DNA of 59,354 nt from Sphingomonadaceae bacterium. Its GTDB lineage: Bacteria; Pseudomonadota; Alphaproteobacteria; Sphingomonadales; Sphingomonadaceae. The translations under genes were made by a program, and so were the position numbers. This document shows, one piece after another, positions 8,384 to 17,599 of this stretch (position 1 is the first letter of the stretch; the number at the start of each line of letters is the position of its first letter). Under the pieces are notes generated by a model. That model saw only the letters and a list, made by a program, of their open reading frames with translations, was not told the origin of the DNA and did no database searches. The stretch lies in NCBI GenBank assembly GCA_021300355.1, contig JAJTEF010000015.1:1-59354 (forward strand). Direction: 5' to 3'.

Positions 8384-11300
8384 TCAATGCACCAATGCTA
8401 GGCTCGGGCCAATCGGTGAAAGTTCAACATTATCTATGCCTTCAATGCTCTTTACTTGGTCCAGCAAAGACGCGTCTATACGGTATTTGCGGCCCAATAC
8501 GATCTGCACCCATTGGCCATTGGAAGACCGCGTTTTGATAATGAGCTCGCTCCGCCCGCCTTGTAGCGGCTCAACCATCTCGGCCAAACGTGCAATGGCG
8601 GTTTCTTGCGACACATCCAGCTGCATTTTTAACCGCGATACGCTTGTCAGACCGCTTAGAGCTTTTGCGCTTTTCACGGTGAAGCTGGGCACTTCGTCCC
8701 CTGCCCGCATGTCCATTTCACAATGCAGCAAAAGGCACTCTGCGTCCTTGGCCCATTCGGCCAGTTGACTGCCCACCGCCTCATCAAAGCAGCGCACGGA
8801 AAACTGTCCGCTCATGTCGGAAAAATCGGCAATCATGAACCGCTTGCCCTTGCGGGATTCGCGCCAGCGAACGCCTTCAATAAGCGCGGACATGGTAGCG
8901 GCGCGACGAACGCCCTCGGGGATGGGGCCACTCTCCAGCCACACCGCATAAGGCTTTGCACCATGGCTCGCGGCCAGCGCATCATATTGCGAACATGGGT
9001 GGGCAGAGAAATAAAAGCCAAAGGCGTCTTTCTCTTGGTTCATCTGTTCGCCCGGCGCCCATGATAGCCGGCCATCGATACGCAAGGCCGCCATGTCGGC
9101 CCCGCCCTCACCGAACAAACCGCCCTGCCCGCTTTCCCGAGAATCGCGGGCAGATTGCGCTGCGGCCAAAAGCGTTTCTGCAGCGCCATGCACGGCAGCG
9201 CGATTAGGCTCCAGCCCGTCGAACGCGCCAGCAGCAGACAGATTTTCAAGGCTGCGCCGGTTTATCTGACTGGGGTCAACACGATTGGCTAAATCATCCA
9301 GGCTTTTGAAACGCCCCGCCGCGCTCCGTTCCGCTACAAGCACTTCCATGGCGCGTTCGCCGACATTCTTTATGCCACCCAACGCATATCTGACCGCATG
9401 TTCGCCATGGGCGTTCGTCTCAACGGTAAATTCGGCTTCGCTTTGGTTAATGTCGGGCGGATGGCACACGACCTCTAAGCGGCGCATGTCATCCATGAAT
9501 ATCGCAAGCTTGTCCGTCTGATGCATGTCGAAACACATGGATGCTGCGAAGAACTCTTCCGGATGATGGGTTTTCATCCATGCTGTTTGATATGCAAGCA
9601 CGGCGTAGGCCGCGGCGTGGCTCTTGTTGAAACCATATCCGGCAAATTTGTCGATCAAATCGAACAGCTCATTTGCCCGGTTGGGCGGAATGGCATGGGT
9701 GGCGCAGCCGGTGACAAAACGTTCGCGCTGCGCGTCCATTTCGGCTTGAATCTTCTTACCCATCGCACGGCGGAGCAAATCTGCTTCGCCAAGGCTGTAT
9801 CCCGCCAATATCTGGGCGGCCTGCATAACCTGTTCCTGATAGACGAAGATCCCGTATGTTTCGTTCAATACAGGCTCAAGCAGCGCGTGCGGATATTCGA
9901 TGCTCTCCTCGCCATTCTTGCGTCGACCGAACATCGGTATATTGTCCATTGGGCCCGGGCGGTAGAGCGAGACGAGCGCGATAATATCGCCAAAATTGGT
10001 GGGCTTAACCGCAGCAAGCGTGCGCCGCATCCCTTCGGATTCCAGCTGGAACACGCCGACAGTGTCGCCGCGTTGCAGCAATGCATAAACGGCCGGGTCG
10101 TCATGCGGCAAAAGCCCAAGGTCAATATCGACCCCACGCTTCGCCAACATCTGTGTCGCTTTTTGCAGAACGGAAAGCGTCTTCAGACCCAGAAAGTCGA
10201 ACTTCACAAGCCCCGCACTTTCGACATATTTCATGTCGAATTGTGTGACGGGCATATCTGAACGCGGGTCGCGATATAAAGGCGCAAGCTCGGACAATTC
10301 ACGGTCGCCGATAACCACACCGGCGGCGTGCGTTGAACTGTGGCGCGGCAGGCCCTCAAGCTTCATGGCAAGATCAAACAAGCGCTTCACTTGCGCGTCG
10401 CGGCGATATTCCTCACGCAATTCGGCGACGCCCGCCAGTGCGCGCTGCAAATCCCATGGATCAGCCGGAAGATTTGGTACCTGCTTGCACAGCCGGTCCA
10501 CTTGGCCATAACTCATTTGCAGAACGCGCCCGGTATCGCGCAGAACAGCGCGGGCTTTCAGCTTACCAAAGGTGATGATCTGCGCGACTTGGCGTGTGCC
10601 ATATTTTTTCTGCACATAACGGATCACTTCTCCGCGCCGCGTTTCGCAGAAGTCGATATCGAAATCCGGCATGGAAACACGGTCGGGGTTCAAGAAGCGT
10701 TCGAACAGCAAACCAAGCTTTATGGGATCAAGGTCCGTAATGGTCAGCACCCACGCGACGAGCGAACCCGCGCCTGACCCACGGCCGGGCCCCACGGCGA
10801 TGTCCTGTTCCTTTGCCCATTTGATAAAATCGGCAACGATCAAGAAATATCCGGAAAAGCCCATCGAGCAAATAACGTCCGCTTCAAACGTCAGCCGATC
10901 GAAATAGACTTGGCGCGTTGCTTCATCGGTAATGCCTGCGGTCTCAAGACGCTGCAACAGCCCCAAACGGGCGTCCTCACGCAACTGCGCATCCTCCGCC
11001 GTTCGATCACCTGCGAGGCTTGGCAAGATTGGGTTTCGATATGGCGCCAGTGCAGCGCAGCGCTGGGCAATTACTAGCGTGTTGGCCAAAGCCTCAGGCA
11101 CATCGGCGAACAACGCGCCCATTTGCTTGCCGGTCTTGATCCATGTCTCACGGCTGCTCCGCCGCCGGTCTTGGCTTTCGACATATTCGCCATCGGAAAT
11201 GCATAGCATTGCGTCGTGCGCATCGAAGAAATCCGGTTCGGCAAAAAATGCGGGGTTCGTGGCAACCATTGGAATGTCGCGGGCATAAGCGAGATCAATC

Positions 11301-11860
11301 AACGCTTCTTCCGCTGCTTCTTCACGGCTGTCATTGCGGCGACTTAACTCAATATACAGCCGCTCCGGAAACAAGGCTTGTAAGCGCGATAGATATTCCC
11401 CCGCGGCATTGTTTTGGCCGTCGCTCAGCAGCTGCGTTACGGCACCTTCCGCGCCGCCGGTCAGCGCAATCAGGCCATCGGAAAATGGCGCAAGCTGTTC
11501 GAGCGTAACATGCGCGTCCAAATCTTCGGGACGATCAAGATGCGCCATGGAAACCAGACGGCACAGATTATTATATCCGCTTTCGTCCTGCGCAAATAAT
11601 GGCAACCAGTCGCGGATGAACTTGCCGTCGCTTGTCGGCCGCCGAACGCCAAGGAGCGCGCCGATGATAGGCTGCACGCCCTTTGACTTTGCGCCATCCT
11701 GAAAAGGCATAACGCCATAGAGACCGTTGCGGTCGCAAATCGCAATCGCCGGAAACCCTAGCTTTTTTGCCGCTTCACCAATCGCCTTGGGCTCGATTGC
11801 GCCTTCCAACATGGTGTAAGCGGAAAATACGCGCAAAGGGACGAAGGGCACATAGGACAT
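8384..11860 (-). CDS. dnaE: DNA polymerase III alpha subunit
   Basis: This 1158-residue protein is the replicative polymerase of the DnaE1 type. It opens with the PHP domain (PLRVFSAYTMLEGAI, then AICDRNGLYG), which differs from the error-prone DnaE2 pattern. The polymerase active site shows GPGRGSGAGSLVAW and the catalytic aspartates in MPDFDIDFCE. Downstream are the helix-hairpin-helix region and an OB-fold segment (SALIEGVRWRESRKGKRF). Length is normal for the family. It is transcribed alone between glutathione peroxidase and the acyl-CoA ligase. I see no LexA box upstream, consistent with a housekeeping gene. Confidence 0.97.
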   Translation of the reverse strand: MSYVPFVPLRVFSAYTMLEGAIEPKAIGEAAKKLGFPAIAICDRNGLYGVMPFQDGAKSKGVQPIIGALLGVRRPTSDGKFIRDWLPLFAQDESGYNNLCRLVSMAHLDRPEDLDAHVTLEQLAPFSDGLIALTGGAEGAVTQLLSDGQNNAAGEYLSRLQALFPERLYIELSRRNDSREEAAEEALIDLAYARDIPMVATNPAFFAEPDFFDAHDAMLCISDGEYVESQDRRRSSRETWIKTGKQMGALFADVPEALANTLVIAQRCAALAPYRNPILPSLAGDRTAEDAQLREDARLGLLQRLETAGITDEATRQVYFDRLTFEADVICSMGFSGYFLIVADFIKWAKEQDIAVGPGRGSGAGSLVAWVLTITDLDPIKLGLLFERFLNPDRVSMPDFDIDFCETRRGEVIRYVQKKYGTRQVAQIITFGKLKARAVLRDTGRVLQMSYGQVDRLCKQVPNLPADPWDLQRALAGVAELREEYRRDAQVKRLFDLAMKLEGLPRHSSTHAAGVVIGDRELSELAPLYRDPRSDMPVTQFDMKYVESAGLVKFDFLGLKTLSVLQKATQMLAKRGVDIDLGLLPHDDPAVYALLQRGDTVGVFQLESEGMRRTLAAVKPTNFGDIIALVSLYRPGPMDNIPMFGRRKNGEESIEYPHALLEPVLNETYGIFVYQEQVMQAAQILAGYSLGEADLLRRAMGKKIQAEMDAQRERFVTGCATHAIPPNRANELFDLIDKFAGYGFNKSHAAAYAVLAYQTAWMKTHHPEEFFAASMCFDMHQTDKLAIFMDDMRRLEVVCHPPDINQSEAEFTVETNAHGEHAVRYALGGIKNVGERAMEVLVAERSAAGRFKSLDDLANRVDPSQINRRSLENLSAAGAFDGLEPNRAAVHGAAETLLAAAQSARDSRESGQGGLFGEGGADMAALRIDGRLSWAPGEQMNQEKDAFGFYFSAHPCSQYDALAASHGAKPYAVWLESGPIPEGVRRAATMSALIEGVRWRESRKGKRFMIADFSDMSGQFSVRCFDEAVGSQLAEWAKDAECLLLHCEMDMRAGDEVPSFTVKSAKALSGLTSVSRLKMQLDVSQETAIARLAEMVEPLQGGRSELIIKTRSSNGQWVQIVLGRKYRIDASLLDQVKSIEGIDNVELSPIGPSLALVH

Positions 11861-11922
11861 AAAGCTATGTTAGATGACTCGCCGGATTCGACAATCCAAC
11901 TTTTCGGCTAATCTGTGGACAA

Positions 11923-12414
11923 TCAGGCAGGCTGCGCAAGAAGCTTTTCGATGTCCTTGGCCAGCGCTTCGGGTTTAACTTGCGGGCCATGGCGGGCAAC
12001 CACATTGCCCTTGCGATCGACCAGAAATTTGGTGAAGTTCCATTTGATACCGCGCGACCCCAACAGGCCAGCTTGCTGTTGTTTGAGATAATGCCAAAGC
12101 GGATCTTCATTGTCGCCATTGACATCAATTTTGGACGCTAAAGGGAATGACACATCATAGGTCAGAGAACAGAAATTCTTGATCTCTTCCTCGTTGCCCG
12201 GCTCCTGCGCGCCAAACTGATTGCACGGGAACGCCAATATCTCCAGTCCCTGATCCTTATATTGCCGATACAGCGCCTCAAGCCCCTTATATTGCGGGGT
12301 AAAGCCACATTTCGACGCGGTATTGACGATCAGCAAAACCTTACCAGCATGCGCCGCCATGGCTTCGCTTGCGCCACCGGGCATTTTGACCGAAAAATCG
12401 TAAACTGACATCAT
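11923..12414 (-). CDS. Glutathione peroxidase-family peroxidase (Cys type)
   Basis: This 163-residue peroxidase has the peroxidatic cysteine in NTASKCGFTPQYKGLE (Cys rather than selenocysteine), the FPCNQFGAQEPG block with a possible resolving cysteine, and the WNFTKFLVD segment, which together define the family. Bacterial Cys-type members usually take electrons from thioredoxin and reduce lipid or organic hydroperoxides; glutathione use should not be assumed. No signal peptide is visible, so it is cytoplasmic. It starts at ATG 12414 (a second ATG follows directly) and lies 14 bases downstream of lolD, so co-transcription with the lol genes is likely. Confidence 0.94.
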   Translation of the reverse strand: MMSVYDFSVKMPGGASEAMAAHAGKVLLIVNTASKCGFTPQYKGLEALYRQYKDQGLEILAFPCNQFGAQEPGNEEEIKNFCSLTYDVSFPLASKIDVNGDNEDPLWHYLKQQQAGLLGSRGIKWNFTKFLVDRKGNVVARHGPQVKPEALAKDIEKLLAQPA

Positions 12415-12428
12415 CTATCCCCTTGAGC

Positions 12429-13100
12429 TTAAGCTAATCTTCCGTCCTTTAGCCGCACAACGCGGTCCATTTTGGCGGCAAGGCGCTCATTATGCGTCGC
12501 GACAATGGCAGATGAGCCCTGCTCTCGGACCAATGCCATGAACTCACCCAGCACAATGTCGGCGGTGTGTTCGTCCAGATTACCCGTCGGTTCGTCTGCC
12601 AGTACCATTTTAGGGCGGTTCGCAAGCGCCCGCGCGACGGCAACCCGTTGCTGTTCGCCGCCGGAGAGTTTGGACGGCCGGTGGTGAAGCCGCTCAGAAA
12701 GCCTAAGTTGCGTGAGCAAATGGGTCGCGCGTTCAACGGCATCTTCGGGCGTTGCGTCGGCAATCAATTGCGGAAGGACGACATTCTCAAGCGCGTCGAA
12801 ATCGGGCAGCAAATGGTGGAACTGGTACACAAACCCAAGCTTTTGCCGGCGTATTTCGGTTTGACGATCAACGCCTGCCGAACTAACTTCTTCACCATCC
12901 AATTTGATGGAACCCGAAAAGCCGCCCTCAAGCAAACCGACCGCCTGAAGCATGGTTGATTTCCCGGAGCCCGACGGGCCAAGCAAGGCCACAAGCTCGC
13001 CCTTGCCAACAACGAGGTCGACACCGCGTAGCACTTCTATGGTGACATCGCCCTGCACAAATTTGCGGCGCACATCGACGAGTTCAACGACATTATTCAT
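12429..13100 (-). CDS. lolD: Lipoprotein-releasing ABC transporter ATP-binding protein
   Basis: This 223-residue ABC ATPase has Walker [10 protein letters not shown], signature [14 protein letters not shown], Walker [13 protein letters not shown] and the switch histidine in ATHNE. The size, the MacB/LolD-type Q-loop region [12 protein letters not shown], and direct linkage to a LolC/E permease identify it as LolD. The complex extracts outer-membrane lipoproteins from the inner membrane and hands them to LolA. The start codon overlaps the end of the permease gene by 8 bases, implying translational coupling. Confidence 0.94.
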   Translation of the reverse strand: MNNVVELVDVRRKFVQGDVTIEVLRGVDLVVGKGELVALLGPSGSGKSTMLQAVGLLEGGFSGSIKLDGEEVSSAGVDRQTEIRRQKLGFVYQFHHLLPDFDALENVVLPQLIADATPEDAVERATHLLTQLRLSERLHHRPSKLSGGEQQRVAVARALANRPKMVLADEPTGNLDEHTADIVLGEFMALVREQGSSAIVATHNERLAAKMDRVVRLKDGRLA

Positions 13101-14343
13101 AACGCAACACCTGAACTGGATCGGTACTCGCCGCCTTTAGCGCGGGGTATAAGGTGGCAAGGAAGCTGAACAGCAGCGCCAGCCCACAAATCGCCAGCAC
13201 TTCAACGGGGTCGGTTCGCGAAGGCAGCTCGGCGAGAAACCGGATCGATGGGTCCCACAAATTTTGCCCCGTAAGAAGCTGAATGAAATTGACCACCGAC
13301 TGCCGGAAATACAGGAAGATAGCGCCCAATATCAGGCCAAGCACAATACCGGACGACCCGATCAACAAGCCCACGGTCATGAATATCCGCAAGAGCGACT
13401 TTCGTGACGCCCCCATCGTCCGCAATATTGCAATGTCCCGCGTTTTGGCCCGCACCAGCATGATAAGCGATGACAAGATGTTAAACACGGCAACCAGTAC
13501 GATGATCGAAAGCACGACAAACATCGCGACGCGCTCAACCGCCAGCGCCTCAAACAAAGATGCGTTCATGCTTTTCCAGTCGACGATAAGGCCTTTGTTT
13601 TCCAGTTTAGGCAAAAGCGGCGCCAGAATCTCATTCACCTTGTCAGGATTTTCGGTCTTGATCTCGATCATGCCGATTTCGTCACCCAACAGCATGAGTA
13701 GCTGTGCCCGTTCGATGGGCATTATAACGAACGCCTTGTCATAGTCGTAAACGCCCACTTCAAAGATCGCAGCGACTTCGTACGAAATTTCCCGCGGGAC
13801 CGTGCCGAAGGGCGTCGTCCGCCCCGCAGGGTTGATGATCGTAATGCTATGCCCGACCTGAACCCCCAAATTTTGGGCAAGACGCGAACCGATAGCGACC
13901 TTGTCGTCGTAGGAACTCAACGCCCGCAAGCTTCCGGCGACCGTCTTCCCCTTTAGCGTTTCGTTCTTCAGTATGTCATTCACCGACATTCCACGCGCCA
14001 GAATCGCTTCTACCCGGCCATTGAAGGTGGTGAGCAATGGTTGTTCAATTAACGCAGTGGCGTCGGTCACGCCGGGCGTCTTTTCGACATCGTTCAAAAT
14101 CTGACGCCAGTCTTGAAGCCGACCGCCATATCCCTGAACAACGGCATGGCCGTTCAGGCCAACAATCTTGTCGAATAATTCAGCGCGAAAGCCGTTCATG
14201 ACGCTCATGACGATGATGAGCGCCGCTACACCAAGGGCAACCGCAACAAGGCTAATACTTGCGACGAGGAAGATGAAACCTTCACCTTTGCCCGGCAATA
14301 GATACCGGCGCGCCACCATGCGTTCATATCGCGACAATATCAT
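13093..14343 (-). CDS. lolC: Lipoprotein-releasing ABC transporter permease (LolC/LolE type)
   Basis: This 416-residue membrane protein has the FtsX-like permease layout: one N-terminal transmembrane helix (about residues 25-50, containing [20 protein letters not shown]), a large periplasmic domain to about residue 270, then three C-terminal helices. The opening [10 protein letters not shown]-like sequence (here [18 protein letters not shown]) and the [18 protein letters not shown] segment are characteristic of LolC/E. Only one permease gene is present, so the transporter is probably a homodimer, as in many Alphaproteobacteria; lolC is used in that generic sense. It is the first gene of the lolC-lolD-gpx unit and faces the small-RNA/hsp20 region. 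Confidence 0.93.
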   Translation of the reverse strand: MILSRYERMVARRYLLPGKGEGFIFLVASISLVAVALGVAALIIVMSVMNGFRAELFDKIVGLNGHAVVQGYGGRLQDWRQILNDVEKTPGVTDATALIEQPLLTTFNGRVEAILARGMSVNDILKNETLKGKTVAGSLRALSSYDDKVAIGSRLAQNLGVQVGHSITIINPAGRTTPFGTVPREISYEVAAIFEVGVYDYDKAFVIMPIERAQLLMLLGDEIGMIEIKTENPDKVNEILAPLLPKLENKGLIVDWKSMNASLFEALAVERVAMFVVLSIIVLVAVFNILSSLIMLVRAKTRDIAILRTMGASRKSLLRIFMTVGLLIGSSGIVLGLILGAIFLYFRQSVVNFIQLLTGQNLWDPSIRFLAELPSRTDPVEVLAICGLALLFSFLATLYPALKAASTDPVQVLRYE

Positions 14344-14489
14344 GTGCGGTCACTCGTCAATGTTATTGGCATATCCGGTTCTTAGGTTCCACCATGAGGA
14401 CTGGCAAGCATTGTTGCAGTTGCGCAACAGCCTTTGAAAAAGCGTTCGGCGGAGTGTGGTTCCAATTGCAAAGCTAACCGCAAAGGAAG

Positions 14490-14591
14490 ATGACATCATT
14501 GAATTCGTCGAGAGCCTGTAAAGGCCGATGGTTCAGGGGGAAAATCAGACCCGCCGGTGGGGACCGGCAGAGGACTGAAACTACGCGCTAG
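14490..14591 (+). CDS. Possible 33-codon basic peptide overlapping an RNA candidate
   Basis: An ATG at 14490 directly follows AAAGGAAG and opens 33 codons to a TAG at 14589. The predicted peptide is short and very basic (KGRWFRGKIRP in the middle). The Shine-Dalgarno-like sequence is closer to the ATG than usual. The same stretch folds into stable hairpins and is followed by a strong terminator, so it may be only a non-coding RNA. I do not recognise the peptide. Confidence 0.15.
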   Translation: MTSLNSSRACKGRWFRGKIRPAGGDRQRTETTR

Positions 14592-14642
14592 CAAAGCTGC
14601 AGAGCGAGGCCGTTCGGAAATATCCGGGCGGCCTTGTTTTTT
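14500..14642 (+). ncRNA. Candidate small RNA with intrinsic terminator (unknown family)
   Basis: The gap from lolC (14343) to hsp20 (14795) holds no convincing long gene, but it shows RNA-like structure on the plus strand. There is a perfect hairpin GCCGGT-GGGG-ACCGGC at 14553-14568, enclosed by TTCAG (14532-14536) and CTGAA (14575-14579). A 12-bp terminator hairpin with a T tract follows at 14607-14642. The 5' end is not defined; I saw no confident promoter between 14344 and 14500. It does not match the conserved cores of tmRNA, SRP RNA, RNase P or 6S RNA as I know them. It ends about 30 bases before the hsp20 promoter, so it is a separate transcript. Confidence 0.45.
14607..14642 (+). terminator. 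Strong rho-independent terminator
   Basis: Bases 14607-14618 pair fully with 14623-14634 (12 bp, two G-U pairs) around an AATA loop, followed by TGTTTTTT. No gene end lies just upstream on this strand, so the terminator itself is the best evidence for a short transcript here. Confidence 0.8.
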
Positions 14643-14672
14643 GCGCCTTCATTTTTCGATGCATTTTTTCAT

Positions 14673-14700
14673 CTTGCAATTTTGTGGGCGCTCCCCATCT
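14673..14700 (+). promoter_or_regulatory. Heat-shock (sigma-32, RpoH) promoter of hsp20
   Basis: CTTGCAA at 14673-14679 and CCCCATCT at 14693-14700 are separated by 13 bases. This closely matches the RpoH consensus (CTTGAAA, 11-16 bases, CCCCATNT). The expected start point is about 14706, giving a leader of roughly 90 bases before the hsp20 ATG at 14795. Confidence 0.75.
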
Positions 14701-14705
14701 CATGA

Positions 14706-14794
14706 CGCGGAGGCCGCAAGGCTCCAAAACGACATAGCTGACCGCTGCTCTTGCGGGGTTGGCATACACCAAATTGCTTGATGGAGAATTTGAT
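14706..14794 (+). promoter_or_regulatory. ROSE-like RNA thermometer in the hsp20 leader
   Basis: The leader can form three hairpins. The first is 14709-14725 (GGAG-G-CC with a GCAA loop), the second pairs CCGC 14742-14745 with GCGG 14753-14756. The third, 14770-14792, buries the ribosome binding site: CAAATT pairs with AATTTG, G14776 is bulged, and CTT pairs with GAG of the GGAG site (14783-14786). A bulged G in a TTGCT-like strand opposite the Shine-Dalgarno is the hallmark of ROSE thermometers, which melt at heat-shock temperature and free the ribosome site. This is seen by hand-folding only. Confidence 0.7.
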
Positions 14795-15280
14795 ATGCAA
14801 CGTTTTGATTTTACACCGTATCGCCGGAACACTGTCGGTTTTGACCGCTTGTTTGAACTGCTCGAAAACACCGGACGCGCAGCCACAAATGAAAACTATC
14901 CGCCTTTCAATATCGAACGCACCGGCGAAAATGGCTATCAAGTCACCGTCGCAGTTGCCGGGTTCAAGTCCGAAGAGATCGATATTGTTGCGCAGCAGAA
15001 TCTGTTGATCGTCACGGGCAGCAAGCACGCTGAAGGCAACGATAATCGCGATTTTCTGCACATGGGCATAGCGAGCCGCAATTTCGAACGCCGCTTCCAA
15101 CTTGCGGACCATATTCATGTGACCGACGCTGATATGGCCGATGGTCTTTTGATTATATCGTTAGTGCGCGAAGTGCCGGAGGCATTGAAGCCACGCAAGA
15201 TCGCAATTGGCGGCAAAACCGCAGCTAATGTCATCGAACACGCAGATAGCGCCAAGAAAAAAGGCACCAACGCAGCCTAA
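14795..15280 (+). CDS. Small heat shock protein, Hsp20/IbpA family
   Basis: This 161-residue holdase chaperone has the alpha-crystallin domain: FNIERTGENGYQVTVAVAGF, then the IASRNFERRFQLADHIHV strand typical of alphaproteobacterial class A IbpA-like proteins, and GLLIISLVREVPE. The start MQRFDFTPYRR is the usual Hsp20 opening. I chose ATG 14795, with GGAG 8 bases upstream; an earlier in-frame ATG at 14759 lies inside the leader hairpins and adds an atypical extension. Regulation is likely dual: an RpoH promoter and a leader that masks the ribosome site. It prevents aggregation of heat-denatured proteins for later refolding by DnaK/ClpB. Confidence 0.95.
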   Translation: MQRFDFTPYRRNTVGFDRLFELLENTGRAATNENYPPFNIERTGENGYQVTVAVAGFKSEEIDIVAQQNLLIVTGSKHAEGNDNRDFLHMGIASRNFERRFQLADHIHVTDADMADGLLIISLVREVPEALKPRKIAIGGKTAANVIEHADSAKKKGTNAA

Positions 15281-15288
15281 ACATATTT

Positions 15289-15317
15289 GGGGCGGCCGAT
15301 TGCTCGTCCGCCCCTTC
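15289..15317 (+). terminator. Probable terminator of hsp20
   Basis: GGGGCGG at 15289-15295 pairs with CCGCCCC at 15308-15314, followed by TTC only. The stem is strong but the T tract is poor. It is 8 bases after the hsp20 stop. The remaining 114 bases to the convergent pyrG end show nothing else I can support. Confidence 0.5.
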
Positions 15318-15431
15318 AAATGTTATTAGCTCGGCTCGCAATGGGTCCGCACGGCTGTGAATGGGGTTTGGACGTTGTTTACCGGTCCAACTTCATTGAT
15401 TCAGACGCGCCGATGAAAGCCTATCGAATCG

Positions 15432-17066
15432 CTACACCAGTCGGCTTTGTTTCACCGCAGCAGCAACGAAACTCGCAAACAACGGGTGCGGTGCAAAGGG
15501 ACGCGATTTCAGTTCTGGGTGGAACTGCACGCCGATAAACCAAGGGTGATCTGGGCGCTCTACGATTTCTGGTAGCTCACCGTCGGGTGACATCCCGCTA
15601 AACACAAGGCCACCCTGTTCCAAAGCAGTCTTGTAATGGACATTAACCTCATAGCGGTGGCGATGCCGTTCAGAGATGTCCTGCGTGCCGTAAATGCCCG
15701 CGACATGACTGTTTCCAGCCAACTTCGCATCATACGCACCAAGGCGCATCGTGCCGCCCAGATCGCCGCCCGTTTCTCGCTTCTGGATGCCCTCTTCGCT
15801 CATCCATTCGGTGATGATACCAACAACAGGTTCGGTGGTCGGGCCAAACTCCGTGCTTGATGCGCCGGAGATGCCCGCGGTGTTCCGCACGCCTTCAATG
15901 CACGCCATCTGCATGCCGAGACAAATGCCAAAGAACGGCACTTCACGCTCACGGGCGAATTTCACCGCCGCAATCTTACCTTCGGAACCACGCTCGCCAA
16001 AGCCGCCGGGGACGAGAATTGCATTCATCGGTTCAAGCGCGGCGGCAATGTCATGTTCCGATTGCTCGAACAGTTCAGCGTCGATCCACTTGATATTCAC
16101 CTTTACGCGGTTTGAAAGCCCGCCATGCGTTAGTGCTTCATTCAAGGATTTATATGCGTCGGCAAGGCCAACATATTTACCGACAACACCTATAGTGACT
16201 TCACCTTCGGGGGTTAGCTGACGGTCAATGATATCATCCCAGCGGCTAAGATCAGGCTCACCGTCTGATTCCAGCCCGAACGCGCGCAGGACTTCATTAT
16301 CCAAGCCTTCGGCATGATATTGCAGTGGAACCGCGTAAATGCTTTTCGCATCCAAGGCAGGAATAACCGCCTCTTTCCGCACGTTACAAAATGCAGCGAT
16401 TTTCGCGCGCTCATTTTCCGGCAACGGATGTTCGCAACGGCACAAAAGAACATCAGGCTGAATGCCCAATGATGTAAGTTCGCGCACGCTGTGCTGCGTC
16501 GGTTTGGTCTTTAACTCGCCTGCCGCCGCAATATACGGAACAAGCGTAACATGCACGGACAAGGTAAGTTCGCGGCCAAGCTCGTTCCGCAGTTGGCGAA
16601 TGGCTTCGATGAACGGCAGCGATTCAATGTCGCCAACCGTTCCGCCAATTTCGCACAACACGAAATCAAGGTCTTGCGTATCCGCCTTGGCGAATTCCTT
16701 GATAGCATCCGTCACATGCGGAATGACCTGAACCGTCGCGCCGAGATAATCCCCGCGACGTTCCTTTTGAATGATGGTCTGATAAATGCGACCCGACGTT
16801 ATGTTGTCGGATTGCCGCGCAGAAACGTCGGTAAAGCGTTCATAATGTCCAAGGTCGAGGTCGGTTTCCGCCCCGTCATCGGTCACATAGACTTCGCCAT
16901 GCTGATAAGGCGACATCGTGCCCGGATCAACATTGAGATAAGGATCGAACTTCCGGATTCGAACGCGGTATCCGCGCGCCTGCAAAAGGGCAGCAAGCGA
17001 TGCTGCCATAAGACCTTTGCCAAGCGAGGAGACCACGCCACCGGTGATAAAAATGAACCGTGTCAT
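15432..17066 (-). CDS. pyrG: CTP synthase
   Basis: This 544-residue enzyme makes CTP from UTP, ATP and glutamine. The N-terminal synthase domain starts [20 protein letters not shown] (P-loop) with the [19 protein letters not shown] block. The C-terminal class I glutamine amidotransferase domain has the nucleophile in FGICLGMQ and the His-Glu pair in GVQFHPE. Length is normal. It lies about 100 bases downstream of secG on the same strand, and convergent to hsp20. Confidence 0.98.
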   Translation of the reverse strand: MTRFIFITGGVVSSLGKGLMAASLAALLQARGYRVRIRKFDPYLNVDPGTMSPYQHGEVYVTDDGAETDLDLGHYERFTDVSARQSDNITSGRIYQTIIQKERRGDYLGATVQVIPHVTDAIKEFAKADTQDLDFVLCEIGGTVGDIESLPFIEAIRQLRNELGRELTLSVHVTLVPYIAAAGELKTKPTQHSVRELTSLGIQPDVLLCRCEHPLPENERAKIAAFCNVRKEAVIPALDAKSIYAVPLQYHAEGLDNEVLRAFGLESDGEPDLSRWDDIIDRQLTPEGEVTIGVVGKYVGLADAYKSLNEALTHGGLSNRVKVNIKWIDAELFEQSEHDIAAALEPMNAILVPGGFGERGSEGKIAAVKFAREREVPFFGICLGMQMACIEGVRNTAGISGASSTEFGPTTEPVVGIITEWMSEEGIQKRETGGDLGGTMRLGAYDAKLAGNSHVAGIYGTQDISERHRHRYEVNVHYKTALEQGGLVFSGMSPDGELPEIVERPDHPWFIGVQFHPELKSRPFAPHPLFASFVAAAVKQSRLV

Positions 17067-17167
17067 GGGAGAAAAGGCTTAAGACAAGTTTGCGGTAAAA
17101 CACAAGCGAACGAATCCGTTCACCGAAAAATAACCTGTGCAAAAAACGTTTTTTGGTGCCGAAGCGA

Positions 17168-17521
17168 TTATTTATCGAGCGGAACTTCTGATGCCGGCGC
17201 CGCCGAAGCTGCTGGCGCAGTCGTCACAGGTGCGGTTGGAGCCGCAGGCACTTCAGTACGCTCAAGGCTGCTATCGATTTCGCCCGTGCCACCTTTTTGC
17301 GCAGCAACGAAAGCCAAGGAAATCGAAAGGATAATAAACAAGGTCGCCAAAATGGTGGTGGTACGCGTCAGAAAGTCGGCTGCACCACGTGCGGACATCA
17401 ATCCCGATGGGCTTCCGCCCATTCCCAAACCGCCGCCTTCAGACCGCTGCATCAAGATAACGCCAACAAGCGAGGCTGCTACAATAGCCTGAACGACGAT
17501 AAGAAAATGGAAAATGCCCAT
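17168..17521 (-). CDS. secG: Preprotein translocase subunit SecG
   Basis: This 117-residue protein has two hydrophobic segments (residues about 3-24 and 53-73) and the conserved cytosolic LMQRSEGGGLGMGG loop between them, the signature of SecG, an accessory subunit of the SecYEG translocon. The C-terminal 40 residues form a Pro/Ala/Thr-rich tail (VPAAPTAPVTTAPAAS) common in alphaproteobacterial SecG. I chose the ATG at 17521 (MGIFHFLIVV); the longer frame from 17584 adds 21 residues that do not belong. It lies between tpiA and pyrG, the usual order tpiA-secG-pyrG. Confidence 0.94.
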   Translation of the reverse strand: MGIFHFLIVVQAIVAASLVGVILMQRSEGGGLGMGGSPSGLMSARGAADFLTRTTTILATLFIILSISLAFVAAQKGGTGEIDSSLERTEVPAAPTAPVTTAPAASAAPASEVPLDK

Positions 17522-17599
17522 GATGAATTCCGAATAATGAAAGGCAATAAGCTGCCGGTTGTTGCGCCCACATAGCGAGCGCATGACTGTTCTTCAATG

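Noticed and set aside
9521-10261. A 246-codon open frame on the plus strand opposite dnaE
   Set aside because: Antisense to the polymerase core; composition is atypical and no ribosome site or domain is visible.
8384-11860. Error-prone DnaE2 polymerase of the SOS mutagenesis cassette
   Set aside because: The N-terminal sequence is of the DnaE1 type, there is no imuA/imuB neighbour and no LexA box upstream.
14439-14466. A further LexA box with GTTC pairs near the small RNA
   Set aside because: The two GTTC copies are 11 bases apart end to start, not 7, so they do not match the operator.
14500-14642. Identifying the RNA as tmRNA, SRP RNA, 6S RNA or a tRNA
   Set aside because: None of their conserved cores or a cloverleaf/CCA end is visible; left as unknown family.
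14759-14794. Upstream ATG adding 12 residues to Hsp20
   Set aside because: It lies in the leader hairpins, has no ribosome site, and the protein beginning MQRFDF at 14795 has GGAG at correct spacing.
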